A DNA stretch of 64,000 nt from Humitalea rosea (GCF_003253705.1 NZ_QKYU01000010.1:62001-126000), one strand, 5' to 3'; positions 50,494 through 58,820 are shown, counted from the first letter of the stretch. Numbers and translations are program-made. Notes: generated by a model from the sequence alone, not told the origin.

Positions 50494-51549
50494 ATGAGCA
50501 CAACACGAAGGGCCGCCGCCATCGCAGCCATGATCGGTGCCGTCGCATCCAAATCCGCCGCGGCCCAGACCGCGCCCGCCGAGCCGAAGCCCGGCATCAC
50601 CTTGGAGCGCTGGGGGTCCTTCCACGTCGGCGGCAAGGAAGTCGTGGTCAGCGGCCAGCCCGTGCGCGAGGTGCTGTTCACCCCGGGCGGCGTGCCCGCC
50701 CGCGTCGATCCCAACGGCACCTATCTGATGGCCGGCATGTACGCGCAGTACATGGTCCCGAGCCCGCAGCGCGGCGTGGCGCCTATGCTGATGTGGCATG
50801 GCGGCGGGCTGACCGGCGTCACCTGGGAAACCACGCCGGATGGGCGCGAGGGCTGGCAGAGCTACTTCCTGCGCCGGGGCTGGGTGACCTATGTCAGCGA
50901 TGCCGTGGAGCGCGGCCGCGCCGGCTGGACCATGATCCCCGAGCAGACCGGCGGCACGCCGGTGCTGCTGACCGTGGACAACCCCTATGAGCGCTTCCGC
51001 ATCGGCGACGGGATCGGCTCCTTCCAGCGCGGCACGACGCTGCCCGGCAACCAGTTCCCGACCGACCGCGAGTCCTACCTGAATTTCGTCAAGCAATGCG
51101 TGCCGCGCTTCACCACCACGGATGCGCTGACGCAGGAGGCCTATGCGGCACTGCTGGACCGCGTCGGGCCCTCGGTCGTCGTCGCGCATAGCCAGGCCGG
51201 GCTGTTCGGCTGGCGCGCGGCGCAGAACAAGCCGGACAAGGTCCGCGCCCTGGTGCTGGTCGAGCCCGCGGCGATCGGCGACCCGGCCAAGGTCGCGGCG
51301 CTGAAGGATGTGCCGGTGCTGATGGTCTATGGCGACTTCATCGCCCAGGACAGCCGCTGGCCGACCATCCGCGCCAATGGCGTGCGCTTCGCCGAGGCGG
51401 TGCGCGCGGCCGGCGGCAGCGTGGACATCATCGACCTGCCGGAACGCGGCATCCGCGGCAACAGCCACATGATGATGATGGACAAGACCAGCGACACCGT
51501 CGCGGGCGTGGTGCAGGACTGGCTGGTGGCCAAGGGGATGTGGCGATAG
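50494..51549 (+). CDS. Secreted alpha/beta hydrolase (esterase-like)
   Basis: A 351-residue alpha/beta hydrolase with a signal peptide (RRAAAIAAMIGAVASKSAAAQ). MLMWHGGGLTG near 100-110 is the oxyanion-hole HGGG motif. The nucleophile elbow is AHSQAG near 230-235, an Ala-x-Ser-x-Gly variant of GxSxG. The catalytic His is likely in GNSHMMMMD near 324-332 and the acid in the MVYGDF region. The substrate, probably an ester in the periplasm, is unknown. The start 50494 follows GGGAG. It is divergent from the dihydropyrimidinase gene with a 124-base spacer. Confidence 0.82.
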   Translation: MSTTRRAAAIAAMIGAVASKSAAAQTAPAEPKPGITLERWGSFHVGGKEVVVSGQPVREVLFTPGGVPARVDPNGTYLMAGMYAQYMVPSPQRGVAPMLMWHGGGLTGVTWETTPDGREGWQSYFLRRGWVTYVSDAVERGRAGWTMIPEQTGGTPVLLTVDNPYERFRIGDGIGSFQRGTTLPGNQFPTDRESYLNFVKQCVPRFTTTDALTQEAYAALLDRVGPSVVVAHSQAGLFGWRAAQNKPDKVRALVLVEPAAIGDPAKVAALKDVPVLMVYGDFIAQDSRWPTIRANGVRFAEAVRAAGGSVDIIDLPERGIRGNSHMMMMDKTSDTVAGVVQDWLVAKGMWR

Positions 51550-51597
51550 GCCATCTCGCGGCAAGTTCACCGCAGAGCGATGCGTCTTCGCACCGAG

Positions 51598-51634
51598 CCT
51601 GCTTTGGCGCGTGGTAGCCTCGTGCCAAAGCAGG
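51598..51634. terminator. Perfect 11-bp inverted repeat before the NlpC/P60-like gene
   Basis: CCTGCTTTGGC (51598-51608) pairs perfectly with GCCAAAGCAGG (51624-51634) around a 15-base loop, 49 bases after the hydrolase stop. No T-run follows on the plus strand. The right arm runs into the purine-rich GGGGGTGG ribosome site of the next gene (start 51647), so it could end the upstream transcript or partly mask translation of the downstream gene. Confidence 0.55.
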
Positions 51635-51646
51635 GGGTGGCACGGG

Positions 51647-52564
51647 ATGTCCTACGACACGCCAGCGGCCTATGCCGGCCGCTATCACAAGCTCAGCATC
51701 ATGGATGCGAAGCTCGGCATCGCCGCGAGCCTCGACATTCAACGCTACATCAGCGGCTGGATGGCGGAGCAGGACCAGGAATACTACCGGCTGCTCTCCG
51801 GCCTCGCCGCGAAGCTGAAGCTGAAGAACCCGGCGCAGGTGCGCGCCCTGACCCAGCCCTTTTACATCACCGGCCATCCGGACCGGATCGCCCCCGGCGA
51901 GGAATGGTACGATCCCTCGCTCCGCCGCGCCTATGCGGGGCGCGGCTCGCCGGATGAGATCTCCGATGCCGTGCGGCTCGCGGTCTTCTGCGGCCTCACC
52001 AAGGACGCCAAGGCTTATGGCGAGAAATGGTTCGGGATCGACTGCAACGCCTTCGTCGGCAATTGGCTCGGCATCTCGCCCTCCACCGCGATCTTCGCCT
52101 ATGGGCTCGGCTACGGCAAAAAGGACAAGCTGCCAGGCGCCAGCCCGGATGTGTACACCACGCGAAAGCGCGTGCCGCTCGATCTGATCACCGATCCGCA
52201 GAAGCTGGAATGCGGCAATGTGGTCTGCACCTTCGGCGAGAAGGACAGCCGCGGCATCCGTTGGCGTCACATCGCCCTGGTCGAGGATGTGAAGCTGGTG
52301 ACCGGAACGACATACCAGATATGGCTCGCCGAATGGGGGCAGGCCGGGAACATCGAGAAGCACCGCACCGCCAAGGCGTCACCGAAGCTCGTGGACATCA
52401 CCCTCGGCAAGTTCTGCGCCGAGATGCCGGGCAAGGATGTGCTGGCCTTCGACGGCACGACCTATCCCGACAAGAAGGCGGCCAAACGCATCTTCTTCGA
52501 CCACACCTCGCTGGATGATCTGGCGAACCGCGGCTGGCATGTCGGCGGAATGTACGGGACCTGA
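51647..52564 (+). CDS. NlpC/P60-like cysteine-hydrolase fold protein of unknown function
   Basis: A 305-residue protein not assigned to a named family. GIDCNAFVGNWLG (130-142) has the Cys133 nucleophile context of NlpC/P60 enzymes (D-C-x-x-F-V), and WRHIALVEDV at 206-215 supplies a His208 in the right type of beta strand; NVVCTFGEKDSRG just before it resembles the GDLVFF strand. No signal peptide or membrane helix is seen, so unlike wall-degrading NlpC/P60 enzymes it may work in the cytoplasm or leave by another route. The N-terminal ~120 residues are helical and unassigned. ATG 51647 follows GGGGGTGG. Confidence 0.55.
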   Translation: MSYDTPAAYAGRYHKLSIMDAKLGIAASLDIQRYISGWMAEQDQEYYRLLSGLAAKLKLKNPAQVRALTQPFYITGHPDRIAPGEEWYDPSLRRAYAGRGSPDEISDAVRLAVFCGLTKDAKAYGEKWFGIDCNAFVGNWLGISPSTAIFAYGLGYGKKDKLPGASPDVYTTRKRVPLDLITDPQKLECGNVVCTFGEKDSRGIRWRHIALVEDVKLVTGTTYQIWLAEWGQAGNIEKHRTAKASPKLVDITLGKFCAEMPGKDVLAFDGTTYPDKKAAKRIFFDHTSLDDLANRGWHVGGMYGT

Positions 52565-53254
52565 CTACCGCCGGTCCGCCGACTCCCCCGCGTAGCCGCG
52601 CCCGAACCGCGCCTCCAACCTTCGCTGCACCATGTCCCAGACCGTGGTCATCAACAAATAGTAGAGGGCGGCGACGGTAAACAGTTCCAGCACGAGGAAC
52701 TTCTCCTGCACCAGGATCTGCGTCCGCCGCAGCAATTCATCCATCGAGATGACGCTGGCGATCGAGGTCGTCTTCAGCAGCCCGTTCACGCTGTTGCCCA
52801 GGGGCGGGATGATGATGCGCAACGCCTGCGGCCAGACCACCAGACGGAACCGCTGCACGCTGTGCAGGCCGAGCGCGGTCGCCGCCTCCCCCTGCCCGCG
52901 CGGCACCGCGAGGATGCCGGCGCGCACGGTCTCGGACAGATACGCCGCCTCGTTCAACGACAGGCCGAGCAGCGTCGCCTCGATCACCGACAGGCGGATG
53001 CCGAACAGCGGCAGGGCCGTGTAGATCATCAGCAACTGCACCAGCAGCGGCGTGCCGCGGAAGAACCAGCAATAGGCGAGCGCGAAACCACGCCCGAACC
53101 GCCCACCGGACAGCCGCAGCAGCGCCACCACGATCCCGCCCGCCAGCCCCATGACGAGGGCGACGACGGTCAGCCCGAGGGAGATCAGCGCCCCCTCGAA
53201 CAGATAGGCATTCGTCAGATAATCGAAAAAGCCGTCCCAGTGCCAGACGCGCAT
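52565..53254 (-). CDS. Amino-acid ABC transporter permease
   Basis: A 229-residue HisMQ-type permease. FFRGTPLLVQLLMIYTALP and the EAA loop RGQGEAATALGLHSVQRFRL identify it. It is seven bases downstream of the binding-protein gene on the same strand; no second permease or ATPase is present, so it may work as a homodimer with an ATPase from elsewhere. With the DapA-family gene and divergent dehydrogenase fusion it probably imports the amino acid that these enzymes break down. Confidence 0.9.
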   Translation of the reverse strand: MRVWHWDGFFDYLTNAYLFEGALISLGLTVVALVMGLAGGIVVALLRLSGGRFGRGFALAYCWFFRGTPLLVQLLMIYTALPLFGIRLSVIEATLLGLSLNEAAYLSETVRAGILAVPRGQGEAATALGLHSVQRFRLVVWPQALRIIIPPLGNSVNGLLKTTSIASVISMDELLRRTQILVQEKFLVLELFTVAALYYLLMTTVWDMVQRRLEARFGRGYAGESADRR

Positions 53255-53261
53255 CCGGGCG

Positions 53262-54083
53262 TCAGGTCGGGCCGACGACGGTATAGGGCTCGGGCCAGCC
53301 GCTGATGCCGTAGCCGCCCATCAAGGTCGGCAGGAAGCCATCGGCCCTCATCTCGGTGAAGGCCGCGGCGACCGCGGTCGCCAGCACGCGCGAGCGCATG
53401 CCCACGGTGACCGGCGTGCCGTAAAGCCCCTTGATCGCGTGCGTGAACTCGCCACGGTCGTCGTAGTTCTTGCAGGTGCTGTCGATGGCGATGGCGGCAT
53501 CGAGCTGGCCGACCCGCAGCGCCTGGAACGACACCGCGAAATTGTCGAAGGCGCGCACGGTGATCGGCGCGAGGTTGGCCTTCTGCAGATCGGCGATCAG
53601 ATCCTGGCTGCGGCGGTATTCGAAGCCGCCCTGTTCGACGCCGACCGAGAGCCCGGCCAGATCCTCGATCTTGGTGATGTTCTTCGGATTGCCGCGGGGC
53701 ACGCAGATGCCGATGGTCTGCTGCTCATAGCGCACCAGCTGCATGATCCTGGCGCGTTCCTCGGTGTAGAACATGCCGGTGTTGATCAGGTCCCAGCGGC
53801 GCGCGGCGAGGCCGGTGATCATGGTGCTGAATTCCACCCGCACATACTCGGGCGTGAGGCCGAGGCGCTTGGCCAGCTCGACCCCCATCTCGATCCGCAT
53901 GCCCTTCAACTGGCCGGTGCTGTCCACGTATTGGACCGGCGGCAGGGTCGGGTTGGTGCTCATCGTCAGGGTGCCGGGCTTGACCAACTCGCTGTCCGGC
54001 ACGCGCTGCGCGGCCAGCGCCGGCGTCACGGCAATCAGCGCGGGGGCGGCAAGCAGGCTTCGGCGGGAGATCAGCAGGGGCAT
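53262..54083 (-). CDS. Amino-acid ABC transporter substrate-binding protein
   Basis: A 273-residue periplasmic binding protein (family 3). The signal peptide (ISRRSLLAAPALIAVTPALA, with an RR pair) is about 25 residues. GTLTMSTNPTLPPVQYVDST near 37-56, GMRIEMGVELAKRLGL and DLAGLSVGVEQGGFEYRRSQ near 143-162 fit amino-acid binders. It lies 14 bases after the DapA-family gene and 7 before the permease in one operon. The RDGQxDA-type segment is RVGQLDAAIAIDS. The ligand may be hydroxyproline or another imino acid; this is inferred from neighbours. Confidence 0.88.
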   Translation of the reverse strand: MPLLISRRSLLAAPALIAVTPALAAQRVPDSELVKPGTLTMSTNPTLPPVQYVDSTGQLKGMRIEMGVELAKRLGLTPEYVRVEFSTMITGLAARRWDLINTGMFYTEERARIMQLVRYEQQTIGICVPRGNPKNITKIEDLAGLSVGVEQGGFEYRRSQDLIADLQKANLAPITVRAFDNFAVSFQALRVGQLDAAIAIDSTCKNYDDRGEFTHAIKGLYGTPVTVGMRSRVLATAVAAAFTEMRADGFLPTLMGGYGISGWPEPYTVVGPT

Positions 54084-54097
54084 GGGGTTCTCCTTGT

Positions 54098-55006
54098 CTA
54101 TTCCGCCGCTTCCCGGTCGGAGGCGAGCAGGTCAACGCCGCGCAGCACGCGGGCCAGCGCGGGAATATCGGCATCGGGCAGCGGCAGGCGCGGCGGGCGC
54201 GGTGCGCCCATGTCCCTCCCGATCAGCCGGAAGGCGGCCTTGGTGCCGCTGACGTAGCGCGGCCCGCCCACCCAGGGCAGCAGCGGCGCCAGCTTGCGGT
54301 ACAGCGGCAGCGCCGTGTCGCGGTCCCCGGCCATGGCGGCGTGGAACATGTCGGCACTGAGCCGGGGGGCGACGTTGCTGCAGACCGCGACCCAGCCGCT
54401 GGCGCCGAGCCAGGCGGATTCATATCCGAGCACGCCGGCGAAGACCGTCATCCGCCCGTCGCAGGCCGCCAGGATATCGCGCACCCGCGTCACCTCCAGC
54501 GTGCTTTCCTTGACGTAGCGGCAGTTCGGAATGCGCGAGAGCCGCGCCAAGGTCGCCGCCCCCATATCGACATTGGAGGTCGCAGGGTTGTTGTAGACCA
54601 TGATCGGGATGCCGATCGCATCCGCCACCGTGCTGTAGTGGTGGAACAGCTCATCCTCGGTCGGCACGGAGTAGTATGGCGGGATGATCATCACCCCATC
54701 GGCGCCCATCGCCTCGGCCTCGCGCGACAGGGCCACGACCAGCCGCGTGTCTTCCTCACCTGTGCCGATCAACACCGGGACACGACCGGCGGCGGCGGCA
54801 ATCACCGTCTCCACCACCTGGGCGCGTTCCTCGCGGGAGATGGAGAGGAACTCTCCGGTGGAGCCGAGCGGGATCAGCCCGCGCACGCCATTTGCGATCT
54901 GGTACTCGACCAGGCGCCTCAGCGCGGGCACATCGATGGCGGCGCCATCCTCGGTGAACGGGGTCACCAGAACCGTGTAGCAGCCGGAGAATGGCTCGCG
55001 TGCCAT
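54098..55006 (-). CDS. Dihydrodipicolinate synthase-family enzyme (candidate pyrroline-hydroxycarboxylate deaminase)
   Basis: A 302-residue DapA/NAL-family TIM barrel. The Schiff-base Lys166 is in RYVKES, Tyr138 is in VYNNPA, and GSTGE at 48-52 binds the carboxylate. ATG 55006 has a TAGGA ribosome site; the longer frame to 55090 overlaps the divergent gene. It is not likely to be housekeeping DapA because it is in an operon with an amino-acid importer and divergent from an HcnABC-type dehydrogenase. In hydroxyproline catabolism a DapA-family deaminase handles the product of such a dehydrogenase. N-acetylneuraminate lyase or a related aldolase remains an alternative. Confidence 0.8.
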   Translation of the reverse strand: MAREPFSGCYTVLVTPFTEDGAAIDVPALRRLVEYQIANGVRGLIPLGSTGEFLSISREERAQVVETVIAAAAGRVPVLIGTGEEDTRLVVALSREAEAMGADGVMIIPPYYSVPTEDELFHHYSTVADAIGIPIMVYNNPATSNVDMGAATLARLSRIPNCRYVKESTLEVTRVRDILAACDGRMTVFAGVLGYESAWLGASGWVAVCSNVAPRLSADMFHAAMAGDRDTALPLYRKLAPLLPWVGGPRYVSGTKAAFRLIGRDMGAPRPPRLPLPDADIPALARVLRGVDLLASDREAAE

Positions 55007-55088
55007 GTGTCCTACCCGTCTCCCTTTATGCAGGTGACTACCGGAACCGAAAGCCGATGATACGACAAGGGCAGAAGCGAACCATCCC

Positions 55089-57998
55089 ATGCGGCTGATT
55101 CATACCAAAATCCGCGCCATTGCCGCCCCCATGGGCATTCGCTTCAACGGCGAGCAGATCGCGGCCGTCACAGGCGAAACGATCGCCGCGGCCCTCTCCG
55201 CCGCCGGGCATTTGGCCTTCCGCGAGACCGCGAGCGGCGCGCCGCGCGGTCTGTGGTGCGGCATGGGGGCCTGCTTCGATTGCCTGGTCACCGTCGATGG
55301 CCGCGCCAACCAGCGCGCCTGCATGGTGAAGGTCGCCGATGGCATGCAGGTCGCATCGGCTGTCCCCGCGCGGCCGGCACCCCTCGCCACGCCGCCGATC
55401 TCGATCCCCGAACGCGCGGTCGATCTTCTGGTCATCGGCGCCGGCCCCGCCGGGCTCTCGGCCGCCGTCGCCGCCGCCGAGGCCGGGGTGCGCGTCCTGG
55501 TGCTGGACGAACGCGATGCGCCGGGCGGGCAGTATCTGAAGCCGCTTGCCCCCGGCCACGTCCATGCCGCGCCCGATGCCCAGTTCCGTCGCGGTGCCGC
55601 GCTTTTCGCCCGGGCCGCACGGGCGGGGGTGGAGATCCTCCAGGGGGCCACCGCCTGGGGCGGGTTCTCCCCCGCCCCCGCCGATTGGGCCGCCAATGCC
55701 GAGACGCGTCCACCGGGCCTGGAGATCGCCGCCATCATCCAGGGCGCGGCAGAGACCCTGCGCCCGCGCCTGCTGGTCATCGCCGCCGGCGCGCATGAGT
55801 GCCCGGTGCCGGTCCCCGGCTGGACCCTGCCGGGGGTGATGACCACCGGCGCGATGCAGACCCTGGCCCGCGCGCAGCGGGTCAGCCCGGCCGCCAAGGT
55901 GGTGATCGCCGGCAATGGCCCGCTGAACCTGCAGCTTGCCTGCGAATTGCTGGCCGGTGGCGTCGAGGTCGCGGCGGTGGTGGAGGCCGCCCCCGCCCCC
56001 GGCGCCGCGGTGCTGCTGCGGATGGCCGCCGCCTCGCCGAGCCTTGCCTGGGATGGCGCGCGCTACCTCGCCCGGCTGCGCGCCGCGGGGGTGCCGGTGC
56101 TGTGGAACACCGAGGTCCTGGCCTGCGAGGGCACGGACCGCTTTCAGGCCCTGCGCGTGCGCGGCCCGGGCGGTGAGCAGCGGATCGCGGCCGGCGCCTG
56201 CGCCCTGACCCTCGGCTTCCAGCCGGAGACGGGCCTCGCCCGGGCGCTCGGCTGCGCGCATCGCTTCATCGACCAGGGGCTGGGGCGGCTGGAAACCGAA
56301 ACCGATCCCGAAGGCCGCACCAGCATCGAGGGCATTTTCGCCGTTGGCGATGGTGCCGCACTGGGCGGCGCGCGGGCGGCGCTGGCACGCGGGCGGCTGG
56401 CCGGGCTCGCCGCCGCGCGGGCGCTGGGCCACCACCTGCCCGAGGACCGCGCCACCGAACGCGCCCTGGCGCGGGCCGAGCGTTTCCAGGCGGCGCTATG
56501 GCAAGGCTTCGCCGCCCCCGCCTTCAATGTCGCCGCCATCGCCGATGCCACGATCGTCTGCCGGTGCGAGGAGGTGACCGCCGGGGCATTGCGGGCGGCG
56601 GGCCGGAACGCCTCGCTACCCGGCCTGAAGAAGGCGACGCGCGCCGGCATGGGCCGGTGCCAGGGCCGCATGTGCGCCGCGACCATCGCCCGCCTCACCG
56701 GCACCAGCGCCGAGGCCGGCTTCGCCGCGCCGCGCGCGCCCATCAAGCCGGTGCCGGCGGCAGCGCTGCGCCATGAGCTGCCGGAATGGTCCGCCTCCCC
56801 CATCGTCGCCGCCCCGGCCCCGATTGCCTGGCGCAGCCATCGCACCGCCGAAACCCCGCCGGCAACCGCCGAATTCGTGATCATCGGCGGCGGCGTGGTG
56901 GGGCTGGCGACCGCACTCTATCTGGCGCGGGAGGGGCGGGAGGTGGTGCTGCTGGAGCGCGACGAGCCGGGCCTGGCCGCCAGCACCGCCAATGCCGGTA
57001 GCCTGCATGTGCAGTTGCTGTCCTATGATTTCGGCGAGGTCGCCGATGCCGCGGGCACCGCTGGGCCGGCGGCGGACACCCTCAGCCTCGGCCCGGCCTC
57101 GATCGCGCTATGGCATGAGATCGCGCGGGATGGGTCCGACACGCTCGGCATCCGCCAGGAAGGCGGGCTGATGCTCGCCGAAACCGAGGCCGAATTCGCC
57201 TGGCTACGCGGCAAGACCGCGCTGGAACGGGCGCGGGGAATCGAGACGCATCTGCTCGGGGCCAATGAGCTCCATGCCCTCGCCCCCCATCTCGGCGTGG
57301 GGTTTTTGGGTGCGGCGTTCTGCCCGACGGAAGGCCAGATCGACCCGCTGCGCGGCACCACGGCACTGGCCGCCCAGGCTCGGGCGGCAGGGGTGCGGAT
57401 CGTCACGGGCGCCGATGTCGCGGCCCTGGCGCCCGAAGGCAACAGCTGGGCGGTGACGACCGGCAGCGGGCGGTTGCGCGCGGGGCGGGTCATCAATGCC
57501 GCCGGGCCCTGGGCCGGGCGGATCGCGGCTTTGGCCGGCATGCGGCTGCCGGTGAAGGGGGCCGTCCAGCAGGTGGTGATCACCGAGGCAGCGCCACCGA
57601 TCCTGCGCCATCTCGTCGCCCATGCCGGGCGGCATCTGTCGCTGAAGCAAAGCGATGCCGGCCATATGGTGATCGGCGGCGCCTGGCCAGGCGACCAGGA
57701 CGCCGCGACCGGCGCCACGCGGAACCGGCGCCGCAGCATCGAGGGCAATCTCTGGGTGGCGGGCCATGTCGCCCCGGCCATCAATGGCCTGCATGTGCTG
57801 CGGGCCTGGACGGGGCTGAATGTCGCACTCGACCGGGCACCGCTGGTGGGGGAACACCCCGCGGCGCCCGGCCTGATCCACGCCGTCACCGGCAATGGCT
57901 ATACGCTCGGGCCGGTGGTGGCGCGGATGGCGGCGGATGCGGCCCTTGGCCGCGGCGCGCCGCCCCCCGCCTTCTCCCCGACCCGCTTCACCACCTAG
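55089..57998 (+). CDS. Single-chain fusion of HcnA-, HcnB- and HcnC-type dehydrogenase modules
   Basis: A 969-residue flavoprotein joining three modules normally made as separate subunits. Residues 15-95 are an HcnA-like [2Fe-2S] domain (Cys57, 62, 65, 78). Residues 110-545 are an HcnB-like FAD/NAD module: GAGPAG at 117-122, second nucleotide motif GNGPLN at 275-280, and a C-terminal BFD-type [2Fe-2S] site (Cys491, 493, 524, 529). Residues 595-965 are an HcnC-like amino-acid oxidase domain, with GGGVVG at 600-605. Separate versions are hydrogen cyanide synthase, opine oxidase and D-hydroxyproline dehydrogenase. Context, divergent by 82 bases from a DapA-family gene and amino-acid importer, favours a D-hydroxyproline- or D-amino-acid-type dehydrogenase. 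Confidence 0.85.
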   Translation: MRLIHTKIRAIAAPMGIRFNGEQIAAVTGETIAAALSAAGHLAFRETASGAPRGLWCGMGACFDCLVTVDGRANQRACMVKVADGMQVASAVPARPAPLATPPISIPERAVDLLVIGAGPAGLSAAVAAAEAGVRVLVLDERDAPGGQYLKPLAPGHVHAAPDAQFRRGAALFARAARAGVEILQGATAWGGFSPAPADWAANAETRPPGLEIAAIIQGAAETLRPRLLVIAAGAHECPVPVPGWTLPGVMTTGAMQTLARAQRVSPAAKVVIAGNGPLNLQLACELLAGGVEVAAVVEAAPAPGAAVLLRMAAASPSLAWDGARYLARLRAAGVPVLWNTEVLACEGTDRFQALRVRGPGGEQRIAAGACALTLGFQPETGLARALGCAHRFIDQGLGRLETETDPEGRTSIEGIFAVGDGAALGGARAALARGRLAGLAAARALGHHLPEDRATERALARAERFQAALWQGFAAPAFNVAAIADATIVCRCEEVTAGALRAAGRNASLPGLKKATRAGMGRCQGRMCAATIARLTGTSAEAGFAAPRAPIKPVPAAALRHELPEWSASPIVAAPAPIAWRSHRTAETPPATAEFVIIGGGVVGLATALYLAREGREVVLLERDEPGLAASTANAGSLHVQLLSYDFGEVADAAGTAGPAADTLSLGPASIALWHEIARDGSDTLGIRQEGGLMLAETEAEFAWLRGKTALERARGIETHLLGANELHALAPHLGVGFLGAAFCPTEGQIDPLRGTTALAAQARAAGVRIVTGADVAALAPEGNSWAVTTGSGRLRAGRVINAAGPWAGRIAALAGMRLPVKGAVQQVVITEAAPPILRHLVAHAGRHLSLKQSDAGHMVIGGAWPGDQDAATGATRNRRRSIEGNLWVAGHVAPAINGLHVLRAWTGLNVALDRAPLVGEHPAAPGLIHAVTGNGYTLGPVVARMAADAALGRGAPPPAFSPTRFTT

Positions 57999-58011
57999 GC
58001 CGGCCGCCGTT

Positions 58012-58054
58012 CATTTTCCAAGTCGTCGGGTGACTCCAGCCGACTTGAAAAATG
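58012..58054. terminator. Long inverted repeat between convergent genes
   Basis: CATTTTCCAAGTCG (58012-58025) and CGACTTGAAAAATG (58041-58054) pair over 14 bases with one mismatch and a 15-base loop. It fills the gap between the dehydrogenase fusion (stop 57998) and the convergent lipoprotein gene (stop 58057). The stem ends in A/T bases rather than a following T-run; a bidirectional terminator is plausible. Confidence 0.6.
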
Positions 58055-58056
58055 CT

Positions 58057-58344
58057 CTACCGGCGGCGCTGGTCGTAGCGGCGATCCTGGCGATAGTCGC
58101 GCCGGTCATTGTCGCGGTATTGCTGCTGCTGCGACTGGTCGTAAATGTAGCCAGCGCCGGCACCGACACCGGCGCCCAGCAAGGCACCCCAGCCGGTATT
58201 CCCGCTGAAGGACCCGGCAAGCCCGCCCAGGGCGGCACCGCCGAGGGCGCCGGTCCCGACCGCGCGCTGCTGCGGGTCCATCCCGGCGCAGGCGCCGAGC
58301 GAGAGGATGGCAAGGAGAGGAAGGGCGAGACGCGCTGCGCGCAT
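58057..58344 (-). CDS. Small glycine-zipper lipoprotein
   Basis: A 95-residue lipoprotein. ATG 58344 follows AGAGGA eight bases upstream and gives a short signal with lipobox LGAC (Cys19). Gly-rich GALGGAALGGLAGSF and GALLGAGVGAGAGYIYDQ repeats form a glycine-zipper, then a Gln/Arg/Asp-rich hydrophilic tail with repeated Tyr (YRDNDRRDYRQDRRYDQ). Similar to YMGG/osmotically inducible lipoprotein-type proteins and unrelated in tail to the 392-949 lipoprotein. Probably an envelope protein; function unknown. An in-frame ATG at 58362 is less well supported. Confidence 0.8.
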   Translation of the reverse strand: MRAARLALPLLAILSLGACAGMDPQQRAVGTGALGGAALGGLAGSFSGNTGWGALLGAGVGAGAGYIYDQSQQQQYRDNDRRDYRQDRRYDQRRR

Positions 58345-58363
58345 GGTCGTGATCCTCTTCATG

Positions 58364-58786
58364 TCAGCGGGCCGCCCGAGGGGCGGCCGCGCAGGGATAG
58401 GTGGCCCGCGCATAGCGCAGCAGGCCGTCGAGGGCGGGCTCACTCGCATGTTCGGGGTGCTGGGCCGCCCAGGCGGCAAAGCCGATCCCGGCCTCGGCGA
58501 TGCTGGGCCCCGGCGTGCCCATGCAGACGATCTGCGGGCGCGGGCCGGAGGCCGGCACCAGCTCGGCATAGGCATGGCCGGCCGCAGTGACATAGCCCTG
58601 GCAATAGGCGATCGACTCAAGCCGCGGCAGCCCGGTGGAGCGCGGCGCGCACATGGCGGCAAGGTCGGCGACGGTGGTGGCGTGGGTCACCTGGGTCGAA
58701 CCGGGCGGCGGCGAACCCGAGGTCTGAGCCAGCGCAGGTCCCCCGAGCAAGGCGGCGAGGGCCGCGACGGGCATGAGCATTCGCAT
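58364..58786 (-). CDS. Rap1a/Tai-like periplasmic protein
   Basis: A 140-residue exported protein with a signal peptide of about 20 residues (MPVAALAALLGGPALAQ). The mature domain has Cys positions and helices typical of the Rap1a/Tai family (VADLAAMCAP, IAYCQGYVTAAGHAY, PQIVCMGTPG, YARATYPCAA), first known as immunity proteins against type VI amidase effectors but now seen in many proteins of unknown role. No type VI gene is nearby. ATG 58786 has a strong GGAGGAG; the start at 58849 lies upstream of the ribosome site and is rejected. Confidence 0.7.
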   Translation of the reverse strand: MRMLMPVAALAALLGGPALAQTSGSPPPGSTQVTHATTVADLAAMCAPRSTGLPRLESIAYCQGYVTAAGHAYAELVPASGPRPQIVCMGTPGPSIAEAGIGFAAWAAQHPEHASEPALDGLLRYARATYPCAAAPRAAR

Positions 58787-58802
58787 GGGTATCTCCTCCA
58801 GC

Positions 58803-58820
58803 GACCCCATTGATGGGGTC
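58803..58820 (-). promoter_or_regulatory. Hairpin overlapping the DctM stop codon
   Basis: GACCCCAT (58803-58810) and ATGGGGTC (58813-58820) pair perfectly with a two-base loop. On the minus strand the dctM TGA stop overlaps the first arm, and the Rap1a-like gene's GGAGGAG follows nine bases after the stem. It may limit read-through or set downstream expression. Confidence 0.5.

Noticed and set aside
54098-55006. Housekeeping dihydrodipicolinate synthase dapA
   Set aside because: The fold and Lys fit, but the operon with an amino-acid importer and divergent dehydrogenase argues for a catabolic enzyme.
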